DNA of 64,000 bases from JAYVJH01 sp043777595 (GTDB taxonomy: Bacteria; Bacteroidota; Bacteroidia; Cytophagales; Spirosomataceae), in NCBI GenBank assembly GCA_043777595.1, contig JAYWHT010000116.1, forward strand, positions 21,213 to 85,212, written 5' to 3'. This document shows, in pieces, positions 52,590 through 62,672 of this stretch (within the stretch, counting starts at the first letter, position 1; every line of letters begins with the position of its first letter). Made by a program: the position numbers and the translations under genes. Below the pieces are notes generated by a model. The model searched no databases, had not been told where the DNA came from, and saw only the letters and a program-made list of their open reading frames with translations.

Positions 52590-54921
52590 CTTTCGAGTCA
52601 ATCCGTAAATTGTTGGCGTGCCAGCCATAGTCGCCGCCCGTGCGGTGGCAGTTGTAGTAATAAACTCGATGCCCCCAGCGAGGGTCAGGGCTACTCGGTA
52701 CATGATAAATGTCGGCATCGGCCAAGTTGTAATCAAACTGGCAGTCAATCAAATAAAACTGTGCGGGGCGATGATAACGGCCCAATTTATAACCTTCATC
52801 GCCCTCAAAGGTACAGTTTTTAAGAACAGATTTGGACGATTCATAATTAGTGCCATCGTGCCATATTGCTGCGTTTTTGCTATGGCAAATAAAACGACAA
52901 CCCTCTGCCCAAGCCCAACCCCGAGGGCAGTAAAAGTCCACACCGCCTTCTATGGTACAGTTTTTAAAATAATACATACCGCCCTCAACGTCCCACGGGC
53001 TGACAGTATCGCCACCGCCCGCTCTAAAAGTACAGTTCTCAAAACTCAGCCGAGTAGCGCTCGGCATAGACCGAAAAGCAAACTGATGGCCGTCTTTACG
53101 GACTATTTTGGTGCCGACGGTTTCGCCTTTTTCTCGTGGTAGTGCGTAGCGGTCTTTGGTAGTAGCCCCCGCTCGCCCCGACTCGTTGTCGCACACGATA
53201 GTCGTGTCGCCTTTGGCCTCAAAGCCGTAGCTGTTGATGACGGTCAAGTTCTCAAATTGTAAATCATGGCCTTTGACATTGACCGTTGCCGCCCCATAGT
53301 CGTCGGGGTTTTGGCATCGCCACACATCACGTGCCAGCGCAATGCTAACAATAACCCCTTTTTCGGACTCGCCTTGTAGCTTCAAAAACGACTTATCAAT
53401 CAAGAGTTTTTCGTGATATATCCCTTTTTTAATAAAAATCATTCGCTGCTCGGTCGTCGTAGTGTCCAAACTATTAATGGCCGCCTGAATACTCGTAAAC
53501 TGCCCAGATCCATCTGATGCAACTGTCAAACGTTGGGCGTTAGAGACTTTGAGAAGAGGCTTGTTACTGTTTACTTTCAACTGCACTGAGCTATCGTTAA
53601 TCTCAAAGTTATTGGTTTTGAGTAAGTTAATAATTTCGGAAGCTGCCAAAATCGCAGGCCCATACCCATGTGCGGCAAAAGGGCTTATTGGCCGATGGTA
53701 ATAAAAAGCCGGGTCGAAAGCCATACCCGTACCTACACATGTGCCTTCGACTTGGCCCCTATCGTTGATTTTGGAAGCCACGGCATTCCAGCCCAACAGT
53801 GCCACGGGCGAGTAGGCCAGCGCATCTACCCAACCTTTATTGATGGCTTTGGCTATGCCGTAGGTATAAATGGCGGTGGCAGAGGTTTCAAGATATGAGT
53901 CGGGGCAGTCGAGCAGTTGATGCCAAAAACCCGAACCCGACTGGTAAGCAGCCAAACCTCGAACGTGGGCTTTGAGCAAGGCCAATATCACAGGGCGATT
54001 GGGGTGGTTTTGGGGCAGTACATCAAGCAGTTCTATTTTTGTCAAAATCGCCCAACCGTTTGCCCTTGCCCAATGATACTGCGGGTGGTCGGTCATAGCC
54101 TCAACCCAGCCGTGCATATAAACGCCTTTTTGGGCATTAAACATTCGCTTAGAATACAACAAAACCTGTTTGGTGGCTTGGTCAAAATAGCGGCGGTCGC
54201 CTGTGAGTTTGCCCATAAGTGCCAGAGCAGGCACGCCCATATACAAATCGTCGAGCCAAAGTGTATTGGGTTGTGGCCTGTTGCGAGCCAGCGTACCGTC
54301 TTTGAGGCGGTGTTCTTTTTTGAGAATATAGTCAATATGAACATCAATCAACGGGCGCAAATTGGCCTTACTACCATTACAAACGGCCTTTATCATAGCC
54401 GTACACATAGCCCCACAGTCGTCTAAAGCATGTGGTGTAAGTAAGTTTTTGAGTGGCCCTTTTGTTCCCCAGTCAGCATTGGTTTCAGTTATTTTTTTGA
54501 AATAAGGCGCAGCATTGGCAATAAACTGTAACCGTTTTTCAACATAATTTTCAAATTGCAAATCACCAGTAGCTTTACTTGCCGCCAACATGGCACCATA
54601 TACAACGCCCCATTCGTAGCTAACCAATCTAAAATCACCTTTTTTGAGAGCTGTGTTTTCGTCAATTTTCAACAAATCTGTAACTGTTTCGTTTGTCTTT
54701 GAATTGATAAACTCAGCAGGCGTAACTTGGTCGAGATAAGCATAGATTTTGTTTAAATCAGCTTTGATGTTTTCAATCTTTGGAATACCATATTTGACAG
54801 GATAGTCGGGTTTGAGCAAATGTAGCGGTGTGTTCGAGTCATTGGCATTGGTAACGTTGCGCTGGGAGTGAGCATTGGTAGCCAAAACGACAAGAACAAA
54901 TAGCATGATTCTGGTATTCAT
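52543..54921 (-). CDS. GH105 unsaturated rhamnogalacturonyl hydrolase fused to pectinesterase
   Basis: A 792-residue exported protein with two enzyme modules. Residues about 30-440 form an (alpha/alpha)6 GH88/GH105 domain (HALDDCGAMCTAMIK, LWLDDLYMGVPALALMGKL, WARANGWAILTKIELLDVLP, SATAIYTYGIAKAI). Residues about 480-785 form a right-handed beta-helix of CE8 pectin methylesterase type (TVASDGSGQFTSIQAAINSL, KKGIYHEKLLID, GGVDFYCPRGWAWAEGC with the catalytic Asp). The fusion would demethylate pectin and cleave unsaturated uronosyl ends in the same compartment. Signal peptide at residues 1-19. Confidence 0.88.
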   Translation of the reverse strand: MNTRIMLFVLVVLATNAHSQRNVTNANDSNTPLHLLKPDYPVKYGIPKIENIKADLNKIYAYLDQVTPAEFINSKTNETVTDLLKIDENTALKKGDFRLVSYEWGVVYGAMLAASKATGDLQFENYVEKRLQFIANAAPYFKKITETNADWGTKGPLKNLLTPHALDDCGAMCTAMIKAVCNGSKANLRPLIDVHIDYILKKEHRLKDGTLARNRPQPNTLWLDDLYMGVPALALMGKLTGDRRYFDQATKQVLLYSKRMFNAQKGVYMHGWVEAMTDHPQYHWARANGWAILTKIELLDVLPQNHPNRPVILALLKAHVRGLAAYQSGSGFWHQLLDCPDSYLETSATAIYTYGIAKAINKGWVDALAYSPVALLGWNAVASKINDRGQVEGTCVGTGMAFDPAFYYHRPISPFAAHGYGPAILAASEIINLLKTNNFEINDSSVQLKVNSNKPLLKVSNAQRLTVASDGSGQFTSIQAAINSLDTTTTEQRMIFIKKGIYHEKLLIDKSFLKLQGESEKGVIVSIALARDVWRCQNPDDYGAATVNVKGHDLQFENLTVINSYGFEAKGDTTIVCDNESGRAGATTKDRYALPREKGETVGTKIVRKDGHQFAFRSMPSATRLSFENCTFRAGGGDTVSPWDVEGGMYYFKNCTIEGGVDFYCPRGWAWAEGCRFICHSKNAAIWHDGTNYESSKSVLKNCTFEGDEGYKLGRYHRPAQFYLIDCQFDYNLADADIYHVPSSPDPRWGHRVYYYNCHRTGGDYGWHANNLRIDSKAISLNWLFEGRWLPE

Positions 54922-55691
54922 TATTACAAATATTTGAAGATTTGAATAATAAGGTCATAATCGCTACTATTTACTACAAAGTACAAATGCGATTTTGAAC
55001 GTTGGTATTAAAAATTTTGCGATAATAATTTGTTTACAAAAAAATCAACATACCCCTTACACCTACTTTATCAGCAATCTTATTTATGATATAACCAACT
55101 GTAAAACAATGGAATAAATAGTTACTAACAAATTTTTTAGCCGCTCAAACCCATACAATTACCGACTATCAGCCAATTGAATAATTGAACATAGCCTACC
55201 GTTAGATAAATTTGCCAACTTTTGATTTTGTAGAGTGAAAAAAAAAGTGGACTTTTGTGGTATATAAAAGTATAAAAAGTCAATAATCATTAAGCAATAG
55301 TCTGCTACGTTTTTTACAAATTCTTGATTATCAATGGATTACGATTAAAAAGTTTCACTCATAACTACTTAATTGTCAAATAGTTAAATACTTTTGTAGC
55401 CGACTATTGACTAAGCAGAAGCCCAGATATCCATAACAATAGGTAACTTCAAGGTGATTTTAGGTAGAAATAAAAGCTTGGTAATCGAAAGGAATTTAGA
55501 ATGTTCTTAGACGCTATTATACCTAATGTAAAGAGTCATTGGATACAGATAAAAGCGTACTTTTGCAAAATAACTTTTTAATCGTATTCGATATTAGTTA
55601 CAACTCTATTTGGTAGTCCTTCATGTTGTTAGGGATAGCAAAATCAACATTAATGGAGAGGACTTGCAGTTGCCCATACAACTTTAGTAAA
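54922..55691. other. AT-rich 770-bp gap before polysaccharide locus
   Basis: No supported ORF. Two TACTTTTG sequences at 55389-55396 and 55558-55565 fit the -7 consensus, making a long untranslated leader for the polysaccharide genes possible. A short ORF at 55623 is only the upstream extension of the flippase remnant. No RNA gene recognised. Confidence 0.5.
55558..55565 (+). promoter_or_regulatory. Candidate -7 element for the polysaccharide locus
   Basis: TACTTTTG fits TAnnTTTG, with a TTG 16 bases upstream (short of the usual 19-21). It is the last such motif before the locus. Confidence 0.35.
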
Positions 55692-55913
55692 ATGAATATA
55701 GCGACCTTTTTTAAATATAGTTTCGACGAAAACTCAACAATAGTTTTGAGAAACATATTTTATGGTTCTGGCTTGAAAATTGTTAATTTTACACTTGCCT
55801 TTTTAACCATACCGTTATTAATTGATTCGTTATCTCCCGCCAAATATGGGGTATGGGTTACTCTGTTGTCATTAAGTGCTTGGTTCAATATGGTTGACTT
55901 TGGGCTACACTGA
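55692..55913 (+). pseudogene. Truncated polysaccharide flippase remnant
   Basis: A 73-codon frame (MNIATFFKYSFDENSTIVL...) encodes the first two membrane segments of a Wzx-type flippase, including PLLIDSLSPAKYGVWVTLLS and FNMVDFGL, and stops exactly where such proteins continue (DFGLGNG). It is homologous to the N-terminus of the intact flippase at 56635 but not a recent copy. Probably a replaced allele left by recombination. Confidence 0.65.
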
Positions 55914-55940
55914 ATCTGTTGACTACCATAAAATAATATC

Positions 55941-56642
55941 ATGATCATAAAAAAAATTGCAAAGAAAGTATTTGGACTGCTCCCAGATAAAATAACCAAA
56001 AATTATCAATACATTCAAATAATACGAAAGTCGGAAGCCGACAAATCAGCAAAGAAATATATCATTCAAGAGTGGATTGATAGTGGAAAGCCCGTGCCTG
56101 CACCTAATTTCATAAAACAAGATATTCTAGCGGCTATTCAAAAGCAGTTCAAGTGCGACACTCTCATTGAGACGGGGACTTACATAGGAGACATGATTGA
56201 AAACCAAAAAGGTAACTTCTCAAATATATATTCTATTGAGCTTAGTGAATTTTTATTTCGAAAGGCGGTCAAAAGATTTAAAAACTATAGACACATAACA
56301 ATCATACAAGGCGATAGTGGTGAGACAATACCTCAGTTGCTAACTCAAATTGAAGGCAGTGTAATGTTTTGGTTAGATGGACATTATTCGACAGGGCTAA
56401 CGGCTATGGGAAATAAGGAATGCCCTATATTTGAAGAATTGAATGGTATTTTTTCTTCAAAATTAAAATTAGAAAAAGTAGTTGTATTAATAGACGATGC
56501 AAGGTTGTTCATAGGTGAAAATGATTATCCTACTATTGAAGAACTTAAAAAATTTATTGGTGATTTTTTTGACATTTTCACCCTTGAAATGGAATGTGAC
56601 ATAATAAAAATATATGGGCTTACAAGTATAAATCATGGATAG
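55941..56642 (+). CDS. SAM-methyltransferase-like protein
   Basis: A 233-residue protein with a Rossmann methyltransferase core: TLIETGTYIGDMIE (motif I variant), IYSIELSEFLFRKAV, IIQGDSGETIPQLL and MFWLDGHYSTG. Such proteins in glycan loci may methylate sugars. It overlaps the start of the flippase gene by 8 bp. Confidence 0.65.
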   Translation: MIIKKIAKKVFGLLPDKITKNYQYIQIIRKSEADKSAKKYIIQEWIDSGKPVPAPNFIKQDILAAIQKQFKCDTLIETGTYIGDMIENQKGNFSNIYSIELSEFLFRKAVKRFKNYRHITIIQGDSGETIPQLLTQIEGSVMFWLDGHYSTGLTAMGNKECPIFEELNGIFSSKLKLEKVVVLIDDARLFIGENDYPTIEELKKFIGDFFDIFTLEMECDIIKIYGLTSINHG

Positions 56643-57957
56643 TAGGCACAAAACTATTATTCATAATTCTGCTGTTACAGGTGTTATTAAGATAGCTAAT
56701 ATTGCCATATCCATTCTGAGCGTGCCGCTTTTACTTAAATATTTGGGTCAATCAGATTACGGTGTATGGCTAACAATAGGGTCAATAGTAAGCTGGGTTA
56801 CATTATTAGATTTAGGCTTGGGCAATGGACTACAAAATATAATATCAAAGTCGCTAACACAAAATGATGTCAAGACAGTAAAAATGCAGATTGCAACAAC
56901 ATACGCAACATTGGGGACAGTAATGCTTGTCATATGTTTACTTCTCATAATACTTATATTCGTTGCCAAGGTGTTAGGTCTTGTAAATTCAATGTCATTT
57001 GACAGTGTATTTTTTGTTGTTATTGTCATTTCTTTAAGTTCCTTATCAGCTCAGTTGATATTAAAGTTGGCATTGACTGTTTTATTTGCTAATCAAAAAA
57101 CAGCTCAGATTGACATAGTAAATTTTGTAATTACATCGGTTTGCTTCGGTTTAGTATTTATATCCTATAAATTAAGCCTATCGATAAGTTCATTACTAAG
57201 TGTATCACTCATCAATGGGCTTGTGCCTATTATTATTTTAACAATTAGCACATACTATATTTTTTATATTAAATACAAAGAACTGAAACCATCATTAAGG
57301 GATATTGATATAACAAAAAGTAAAGAGATAGTTGTAACAGGAGGATATTTTTTTATATTCCAACTGTTCGGGTTAGTCATGTACTCTACAGATAACATTA
57401 TCATATCAAAGTTTCTAAATTCTAATATGGTAGTAGATTACAATATATCAATAAAATATTTTAGTTTGTTAAATTTTCCAATAGGAATACTTATAATGCC
57501 ATATTGGGCTACTGTTGCCAGTGCTTATCATAACAAAGAATTTAATTGGATTAAAAAATCAATAAAACAGCTATTTATACTATATGGTTTGGTTGTAGTT
57601 TTTGGGATAATGATGTTACTTGCAGCACCTTTGGTCTATGGGTACTGGCTCAATAGCAAAACCGTAATTATTTCTTTTGGTATTTCATTTTTAACCCTAA
57701 TATATACTTTGTTAACGTCGCTCTGCAGTATTTCAAACACAATAGTTAATTCATCAGGAAAACTTAAGCTATTGAGTTACACATCTGTTGTCTTACTGGT
57801 TCTCAATGTTCCTTTGTCAATACTTTTTGTTAAATATTTAAAGATAGAAGGTGTTTTATTAGCAAATATAATTTGTTGGTTTATTTTCACTTTTGTATCC
57901 ATTACACAAAGTTATAAACTATTGGATGGGTCAGCTAAAAAAATTTGGAATGAATAA
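56635..57957 (+). CDS. wzx: Wzx-type oligosaccharide flippase
   Basis: A 440-residue MOP-family membrane protein with 12 predicted hydrophobic segments. The start SILSVPLLLKYLGQSDYGVWLTIGSIVSWVTLLDLGLGNGLQN is the usual flippase signature. It would flip lipid-linked repeat units across the inner membrane for polymerisation by the Wzy-like protein at 61357. Translation is coupled to both neighbours by overlaps of 8 bp each. Confidence 0.9.
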   Translation: MDSRHKTIIHNSAVTGVIKIANIAISILSVPLLLKYLGQSDYGVWLTIGSIVSWVTLLDLGLGNGLQNIISKSLTQNDVKTVKMQIATTYATLGTVMLVICLLLIILIFVAKVLGLVNSMSFDSVFFVVIVISLSSLSAQLILKLALTVLFANQKTAQIDIVNFVITSVCFGLVFISYKLSLSISSLLSVSLINGLVPIIILTISTYYIFYIKYKELKPSLRDIDITKSKEIVVTGGYFFIFQLFGLVMYSTDNIIISKFLNSNMVVDYNISIKYFSLLNFPIGILIMPYWATVASAYHNKEFNWIKKSIKQLFILYGLVVVFGIMMLLAAPLVYGYWLNSKTVIISFGISFLTLIYTLLTSLCSISNTIVNSSGKLKLLSYTSVVLLVLNVPLSILFVKYLKIEGVLLANIICWFIFTFVSITQSYKLLDGSAKKIWNE

Positions 57958-58759
57958 AGCGTACAACAACTACAGAATATTTGTGACATTTCACAACGAG
58001 ATTAATTTTGAATATTATTGTGAAAATAGCTTAAAATATTTCACTTTCGTGAATGTCAATCCAGACAATAAAAATATCTACGAATACAAGAACAAAGGAA
58101 TTGACATAATAAATCTAAATGAATTGCATAACTATTATCCGTTGGGAAAAAGTTATGCAGAGTCGGAAGTCATATACAACATATATAAGAATCCAGACAT
58201 TTATAAAAACTTAGATTTTATCGGATTCATACATTATGATATGGTAGCTATAAATATTAACGAAAGTGATTTGTACCCTCTGATGAGAGATTTTAATCAT
58301 GTTTCTTTTGCATCGTACTCATTTAACGAAGAAATCAAAGTCAAATATTTAATGGATCCATCAAAACCTAATGTGTGGATAGGAAGCGGAAAAAACTGTT
58401 ACAGTAGCGTAATTGAGGACTTGAATACCTACTACAAACAATCATTTTCAGAAGAAAATTTAAAAGGACAATCAATAAATTTATGCTGTTCTTTTTTGAT
58501 TAAAATGGATAGTTTCAAAAATAGTATGTCATACATATCATATATTATTGAAAGCGGTAAATTAGATATTTATGATAAAGATAGAAAGTTTAGAATGCAA
58601 GGAGGAATCATGGAACGTTATTTTGCAACTTGGCTGGCATTCGTTGAAAATAATTCTACCCATTTTCCCTTGCAGCACAATTTTAATTCTACTACAACAA
58701 CAAATAAAAATCGTAACATCATTGATAAAATAAAAAATAGGATATTACATTGGATGTAA
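57950..58759 (+). CDS. Glycan-locus protein, possible DUF4422-type transferase
   Basis: A 269-residue soluble protein. The ATG at 57950 overlaps the flippase stop (ATGAATAA). NNYRIFVTFHNEI, YPLGKSYAESEVIYNIYKNP and DFIGFIHYDM resemble capsular-polysaccharide transferases of the DUF4422 type, in which an exposed dyad binds the donor. Assignment by motif feel only; position in the locus supports a transferase. Confidence 0.5.
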   Translation: MNKAYNNYRIFVTFHNEINFEYYCENSLKYFTFVNVNPDNKNIYEYKNKGIDIINLNELHNYYPLGKSYAESEVIYNIYKNPDIYKNLDFIGFIHYDMVAININESDLYPLMRDFNHVSFASYSFNEEIKVKYLMDPSKPNVWIGSGKNCYSSVIEDLNTYYKQSFSEENLKGQSINLCCSFLIKMDSFKNSMSYISYIIESGKLDIYDKDRKFRMQGGIMERYFATWLAFVENNSTHFPLQHNFNSTTTTNKNRNIIDKIKNRILHWM

Positions 58760-58762
58760 AAG

Positions 58763-59476
58763 ATGAAAAAAAAAGTTTTACTACTTACAGGTACTATATC
58801 ACCTCGAAATACCCCTAATTTAGCAAGATGTAATGTTGAGGATAGAGAAAATGACTATTATTTAGCCATTTCTGCTTGGTTAACTCACGGCTTACCCATT
58901 GTTTTCTGTGAAAATAGTAACTACGACTCACCAAAAATATCAGCATTATTAGAAAATAGAATAGACTGCGAATATATAAAGTTTGAGACAAAAGTCAGTC
59001 ATTTAGGCAAAAGTAATGGTGAGGCTGAAATTATAGAATATGCTATGAATAACTCTTTTTTAATATCACAATCATCAATTATTGTAAAAGTAACAGGTCG
59101 TTATAATATTAGTAATTTTGCAACTATAATTAAATCTGTTTCTGATAGTGTAAATATATGTGCTAATTTGACTCAGAACTTGACATGGGCGGATAGTCGC
59201 TTTTTTATATTCAGTCATACCTTTTTCAAAAATCATTTGTCATCTTTTTTTTTAGTAATCAATGAAGCAGAAGGTAGATTTTTTGAGCACTCTTTGTCAA
59301 GAGCTATAAACTCTGCATTAGCTAATCAAGAAACTTTTAAACTTTTACCACATTTGCCGATTATAATCGGTGTCTATGGTACAGACAATGAACCGTACAG
59401 AATATCGTACTTCAAAAAAAAGAAATATTATCTATATGGCCTAATCAAAAAATATTGTTTTGAAAATACAATCTAA
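58763..59476 (+). CDS. Hypothetical glycan-locus protein
   Basis: A 237-residue protein with the opening KKKVLLLTGTISPRNTPNLARCNVEDRENDY and a central IIVKVTGRYNI, a motif seen in some uncharacterised glycosyltransferase-like proteins of surface-glycan clusters. No membrane segment. It overlaps the next gene by 17 bp. Confidence 0.5.
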   Translation: MKKKVLLLTGTISPRNTPNLARCNVEDRENDYYLAISAWLTHGLPIVFCENSNYDSPKISALLENRIDCEYIKFETKVSHLGKSNGEAEIIEYAMNNSFLISQSSIIVKVTGRYNISNFATIIKSVSDSVNICANLTQNLTWADSRFFIFSHTFFKNHLSSFFLVINEAEGRFFEHSLSRAINSALANQETFKLLPHLPIIIGVYGTDNEPYRISYFKKKKYYLYGLIKKYCFENTI

Positions 59477-60365
59477 ATATCTTTCTTTATTGCCCCCCCC
59501 GCCAGATTATACTATTGGTTGGCCTTGGACAGAAGAAACAGCTACATCGCTGTATGACAAGAGTATTGCATATCCCAAAATATCTGTCGTGACTATTAGC
59601 TATAATCAAGGCCAGTACATTGAGGAAACTATTAGGTCAGTTTTATTGCAAAATTATCCCAATATTGAGTATATTATCATAGATGGTGGTAGTACTGATA
59701 AAAGCGCAGACATAATAAAGAAATATGAACAATTTTTGACTTATTGGGTAAGCGAAAAAGACAAAGGGCCTGCCAACGCATTAAATAAAGGATTTTCAAA
59801 AGCATCAGGTGAAATATATTACTATATCAATTCCGATGATTTACTTCTACCGAATGCATTTATACAAGCCATCAATTTCATCAACAAAAATCCTTGTTAT
59901 GACGTTTACTATGGACATGGCTACACAAACAAAGAAGGTATAAAGAAGCTAATGCCTACCTTTAGCATGACTTGGAATCTAAATTTCTATCGGCTGAGAA
60001 CAATATCCATATTTCAACCTGCTACGTTTATAAGAAGTGAAATTTTTAAAAAAATAGGTGGATTTAACGAAAAAAATAGTACTCAATGGGATGGGGAACT
60101 ACTGGTTGATTTAGAATTCAATCATGCTAAATTTGTTCGATTTAACGTTTTTGTTGCTATTTTTAGACTTTATAGCGAGTCTATTTCTGGGGGAGATAGG
60201 TTGAAAAAGCAATATTTTTCAGAACGGTCTCTGATAGAAAAAAGAATAATGCAGAATAAAAAGATGGTCAATTATCCTTTTATTCTGGTAAAAATACTAC
60301 AACTAATAACCGATACTGTGGTAACGATTAAACAGTTATATTACAAAGTAATGAATCTAAGATAG
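59460..60365 (+). CDS. GT2-family glycosyltransferase with poly-C tract near start
   Basis: A 301-residue GT-A transferase: ISVVTISYNQGQYIEETIRSVLLQNYPNIEY, IIDGGSTDKS, the substrate block NKGFSKASGEIYYYINSDDLLLP (DxD-like) and a helical C-terminus. The N-terminal YLSLLPPPPDYTIGWPWTEET is typical of a subfamily in lipopolysaccharide loci. The start is a TTG at 59460 within the previous gene. Codons 12-14 include a run of eight C, where slippage would shift the frame. Confidence 0.88.
   Translation: MKIQSKYLSLLPPPPDYTIGWPWTEETATSLYDKSIAYPKISVVTISYNQGQYIEETIRSVLLQNYPNIEYIIIDGGSTDKSADIIKKYEQFLTYWVSEKDKGPANALNKGFSKASGEIYYYINSDDLLLPNAFIQAINFINKNPCYDVYYGHGYTNKEGIKKLMPTFSMTWNLNFYRLRTISIFQPATFIRSEIFKKIGGFNEKNSTQWDGELLVDLEFNHAKFVRFNVFVAIFRLYSESISGGDRLKKQYFSERSLIEKRIMQNKKMVNYPFILVKILQLITDTVVTIKQLYYKVMNLR
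59493..59500 (+). repeat. Poly-C(8) tract in GT2 gene
   Basis: Eight consecutive C within codons 12-14 of the GT2 transferase, encoding part of PPPP. It is the longest C-run I noticed in an otherwise AT-rich locus. Confidence 0.9.
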
Positions 60366-60401
60366 ATTATAAATAAACTACTTATCAAAAAAGTCTAATC
60401 G

Positions 60402-61340
60402 ATGTTAAAAATTCTTGATGTTCTATTATCCCCATTTGTTATATTTTCTGCAATTACTTTGAAAATGGTAAGAAGGATTGGGCTACAAAGGCTTAGTGTC
60501 TCTAAAAATATTCTTTTGAAAATAGGTGTTATCCCTGTCAGAAATCACTACTATGAGCCTTTTTTTGATTATAAATACATGAAGAAACCCTTTTCAGATG
60601 AGAGAAAATTGTCTGGTATAAATTGGAATATAAATGAACAATTACAGTTGTTAGATGAATTTGGGTATGAAAAAGAATTTGAGACGTTTTCAGACTACGC
60701 CGTTAATGATACCACGTTTCATTTTAAAAATGGGTCTTTTGAATCAGGGGATGCCGAATATTGGTATAATATAATCAGGCTAAAAAAACCTAAAAAGATA
60801 ATTGAAATTGGTTCTGGTCATTCCACAAAAATGGCACAGTTAGCAATCAAGGAGAATAGCAAATTGGATACGAATTATACATGCAAACATATTTGTATAG
60901 AACCTTATGAAATGCCCTGGCTTGAAAAGTTGGATATTGAAGTAATACGCAAGCGGGTAGAGGATATTGACGTGATTTTTTTTCGACAATTAGAAGCCAA
61001 TGATATTTTATTTATTGACTCGTCTCATGTTATAAGACCACAGGGAGACGTTTTATTTGAATATCTGGAACTGTTGCCGATTCTAAATAAGGGAGTTATT
61101 GTACATATTCACGATATTTTCTCGCCTAGGGATTATTTAGAATCATGGCTTAGAGATAGAGTGATATTCTGGAATGAGCAATATATTCTAGAAGCCTTTT
61201 TAACTTCAAATTCACAATGGAAAATACTTGGGGCTTTAAATTATCTAAAACATAATCATTTTGAAAAATTAGCTACAAAATGCCCGAGATTAACCCCCGA
61301 AAGAGAACCAGGATCTTTTTTTATCATAAAAACGGCATAG
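60402..61340 (+). CDS. SAM-methyltransferase-like glycan-locus protein
   Basis: A 312-residue protein with a hydrophobic N-terminus and a methyltransferase fold: KKIIEIGSGHSTKMAQLAI (motif I), CIEPYEMPWLEKL, DILFIDSSHVIRPQGDVLF and VIVHIHDIF. It belongs to a class found next to glycosyltransferases; it may methylate a sugar of the repeat unit. Confidence 0.72.
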   Translation: MLKILDVLLSPFVIFSAITLKMVRRIGLQRLSVSKNILLKIGVIPVRNHYYEPFFDYKYMKKPFSDERKLSGINWNINEQLQLLDEFGYEKEFETFSDYAVNDTTFHFKNGSFESGDAEYWYNIIRLKKPKKIIEIGSGHSTKMAQLAIKENSKLDTNYTCKHICIEPYEMPWLEKLDIEVIRKRVEDIDVIFFRQLEANDILFIDSSHVIRPQGDVLFEYLELLPILNKGVIVHIHDIFSPRDYLESWLRDRVIFWNEQYILEAFLTSNSQWKILGALNYLKHNHFEKLATKCPRLTPEREPGSFFIIKTA

Positions 61341-61356
61341 TTGAAGTTGATATTAA

Positions 61357-62628
61357 ATGGATAAGCTAATAAATATAGCACTTGTTATTTGTATTTTCTT
61401 TACACTATCATCAGTGCCTACCCCCCTTTTTGATTTTTATTACTATTATATTATTATAGTTTTTTTGTTACCTTATCTGTTTTTTAAAAATAAGACAACA
61501 GATATTAAATTGATATTAGTATTCTCTGCCGTCCTTTTTTTTGGTTTAGTGAATGTGCTACTCTCAAATACAACACTTGTAAATACTATCAAATACTGGC
61601 TTGGGCCATTTGTGGTTTATCTGTTTTACTATCATATTTTGGTATATAAAAAATTTGATTTTGAGAATATCTTTCGAATATATCTTAGTGCGGCTTTTTG
61701 GATTTCGTTATTGGGTATTGTCCAAGTAATTTCTCACAAGATAGGATTTGAGATAGGGTATAATTTTTCGTGGCTCGGGCAGGAAAGAAGTTTTGGAGAT
61801 AGTATATCGTCTGGTGACATAGGGTTTTCGGGATTATACAATTTACACTCCATACTTCCAGAACCAGCTCATTTTGGAAATGTAATGTCGTGTGCAATTT
61901 TTTATTCAGTATTTACACTGGTCAAACCAGTAATATTGAATAAAATTCAAGCAATAGTTATTTTAACAGCCTCTGTTCTCACACAATCATCCGTTACGTA
62001 TTTCAGTATTGTTGTCAGTGTTTTACTGTTAGTATTTAACTTTGCAAGACCTAAATACATAATTGTAGCAGGAATTGTACTATTTATATCAGGAGGATTC
62101 ATATTTAACAGTGTAAAAAAATTCCAAGATAGAGTGCTTTCTATAAATAAAGTAGCAACAGATGGGGTAGATTCAAGTATAGCTGACGGTATTGACGGAT
62201 CTACGCTCACTCTTGTTAATCATGGGGTCATTGCTATTGAAAACATGAAACAACATCCAATGATAGGGACTGGTATAGGCTCCCATGAGTTTGCCCACGC
62301 AAAGTATTCTTTATTAGGTAATGACTTATTTATGAACTCGCTTAATATACACGATGCCAGTTCATTATTTAATAGGATTCTTTCTGAAATGGGATTATTA
62401 GGGATAGTTTCCCTTGTATTATTTTTGTTTTATAATTTTGTTAAAAGAAATGATATCAGTCCTTTCACAACCAAGAATACCTATTGGATGTATAATAATG
62501 GGTCATTAGTTGTAATATTGTCATTTTTACTGAGAAATGGTCATTTTTTTATTTATGGTCTACCACTCTTTGTATTGACTTATTACTACACTAAAAAAAT
62601 TTTAAACGATGAAATACAGTATAGTTAG
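61357..62628 (+). CDS. O-antigen polymerase/ligase-like membrane protein
   Basis: A 423-residue protein with about ten membrane segments and a large periplasmic loop (about residues 255-330) ending in HPMIGTGIGSHEFAHAKY and NIHDASSLFNRILSEMGLLGI, the layout of Wzy/WaaL-type proteins. It would polymerise or attach the polysaccharide. The first residues hold a C6 run (ACCCCCCTT). Confidence 0.78.
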   Translation: MDKLINIALVICIFFTLSSVPTPLFDFYYYYIIIVFLLPYLFFKNKTTDIKLILVFSAVLFFGLVNVLLSNTTLVNTIKYWLGPFVVYLFYYHILVYKKFDFENIFRIYLSAAFWISLLGIVQVISHKIGFEIGYNFSWLGQERSFGDSISSGDIGFSGLYNLHSILPEPAHFGNVMSCAIFYSVFTLVKPVILNKIQAIVILTASVLTQSSVTYFSIVVSVLLLVFNFARPKYIIVAGIVLFISGGFIFNSVKKFQDRVLSINKVATDGVDSSIADGIDGSTLTLVNHGVIAIENMKQHPMIGTGIGSHEFAHAKYSLLGNDLFMNSLNIHDASSLFNRILSEMGLLGIVSLVLFLFYNFVKRNDISPFTTKNTYWMYNNGSLVVILSFLLRNGHFFIYGLPLFVLTYYYTKKILNDEIQYS

Positions 62629-62672
62629 AATTAGTGCAGTAGAATACAGTAAACATTTTGCTCTATAATTAA

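Noticed and set aside
55623..55691. Upstream extension of the flippase remnant to 55623
   Set aside because: The extra 23 residues do not resemble a flippase N-terminus; the ATG at 55692 gives the usual start.
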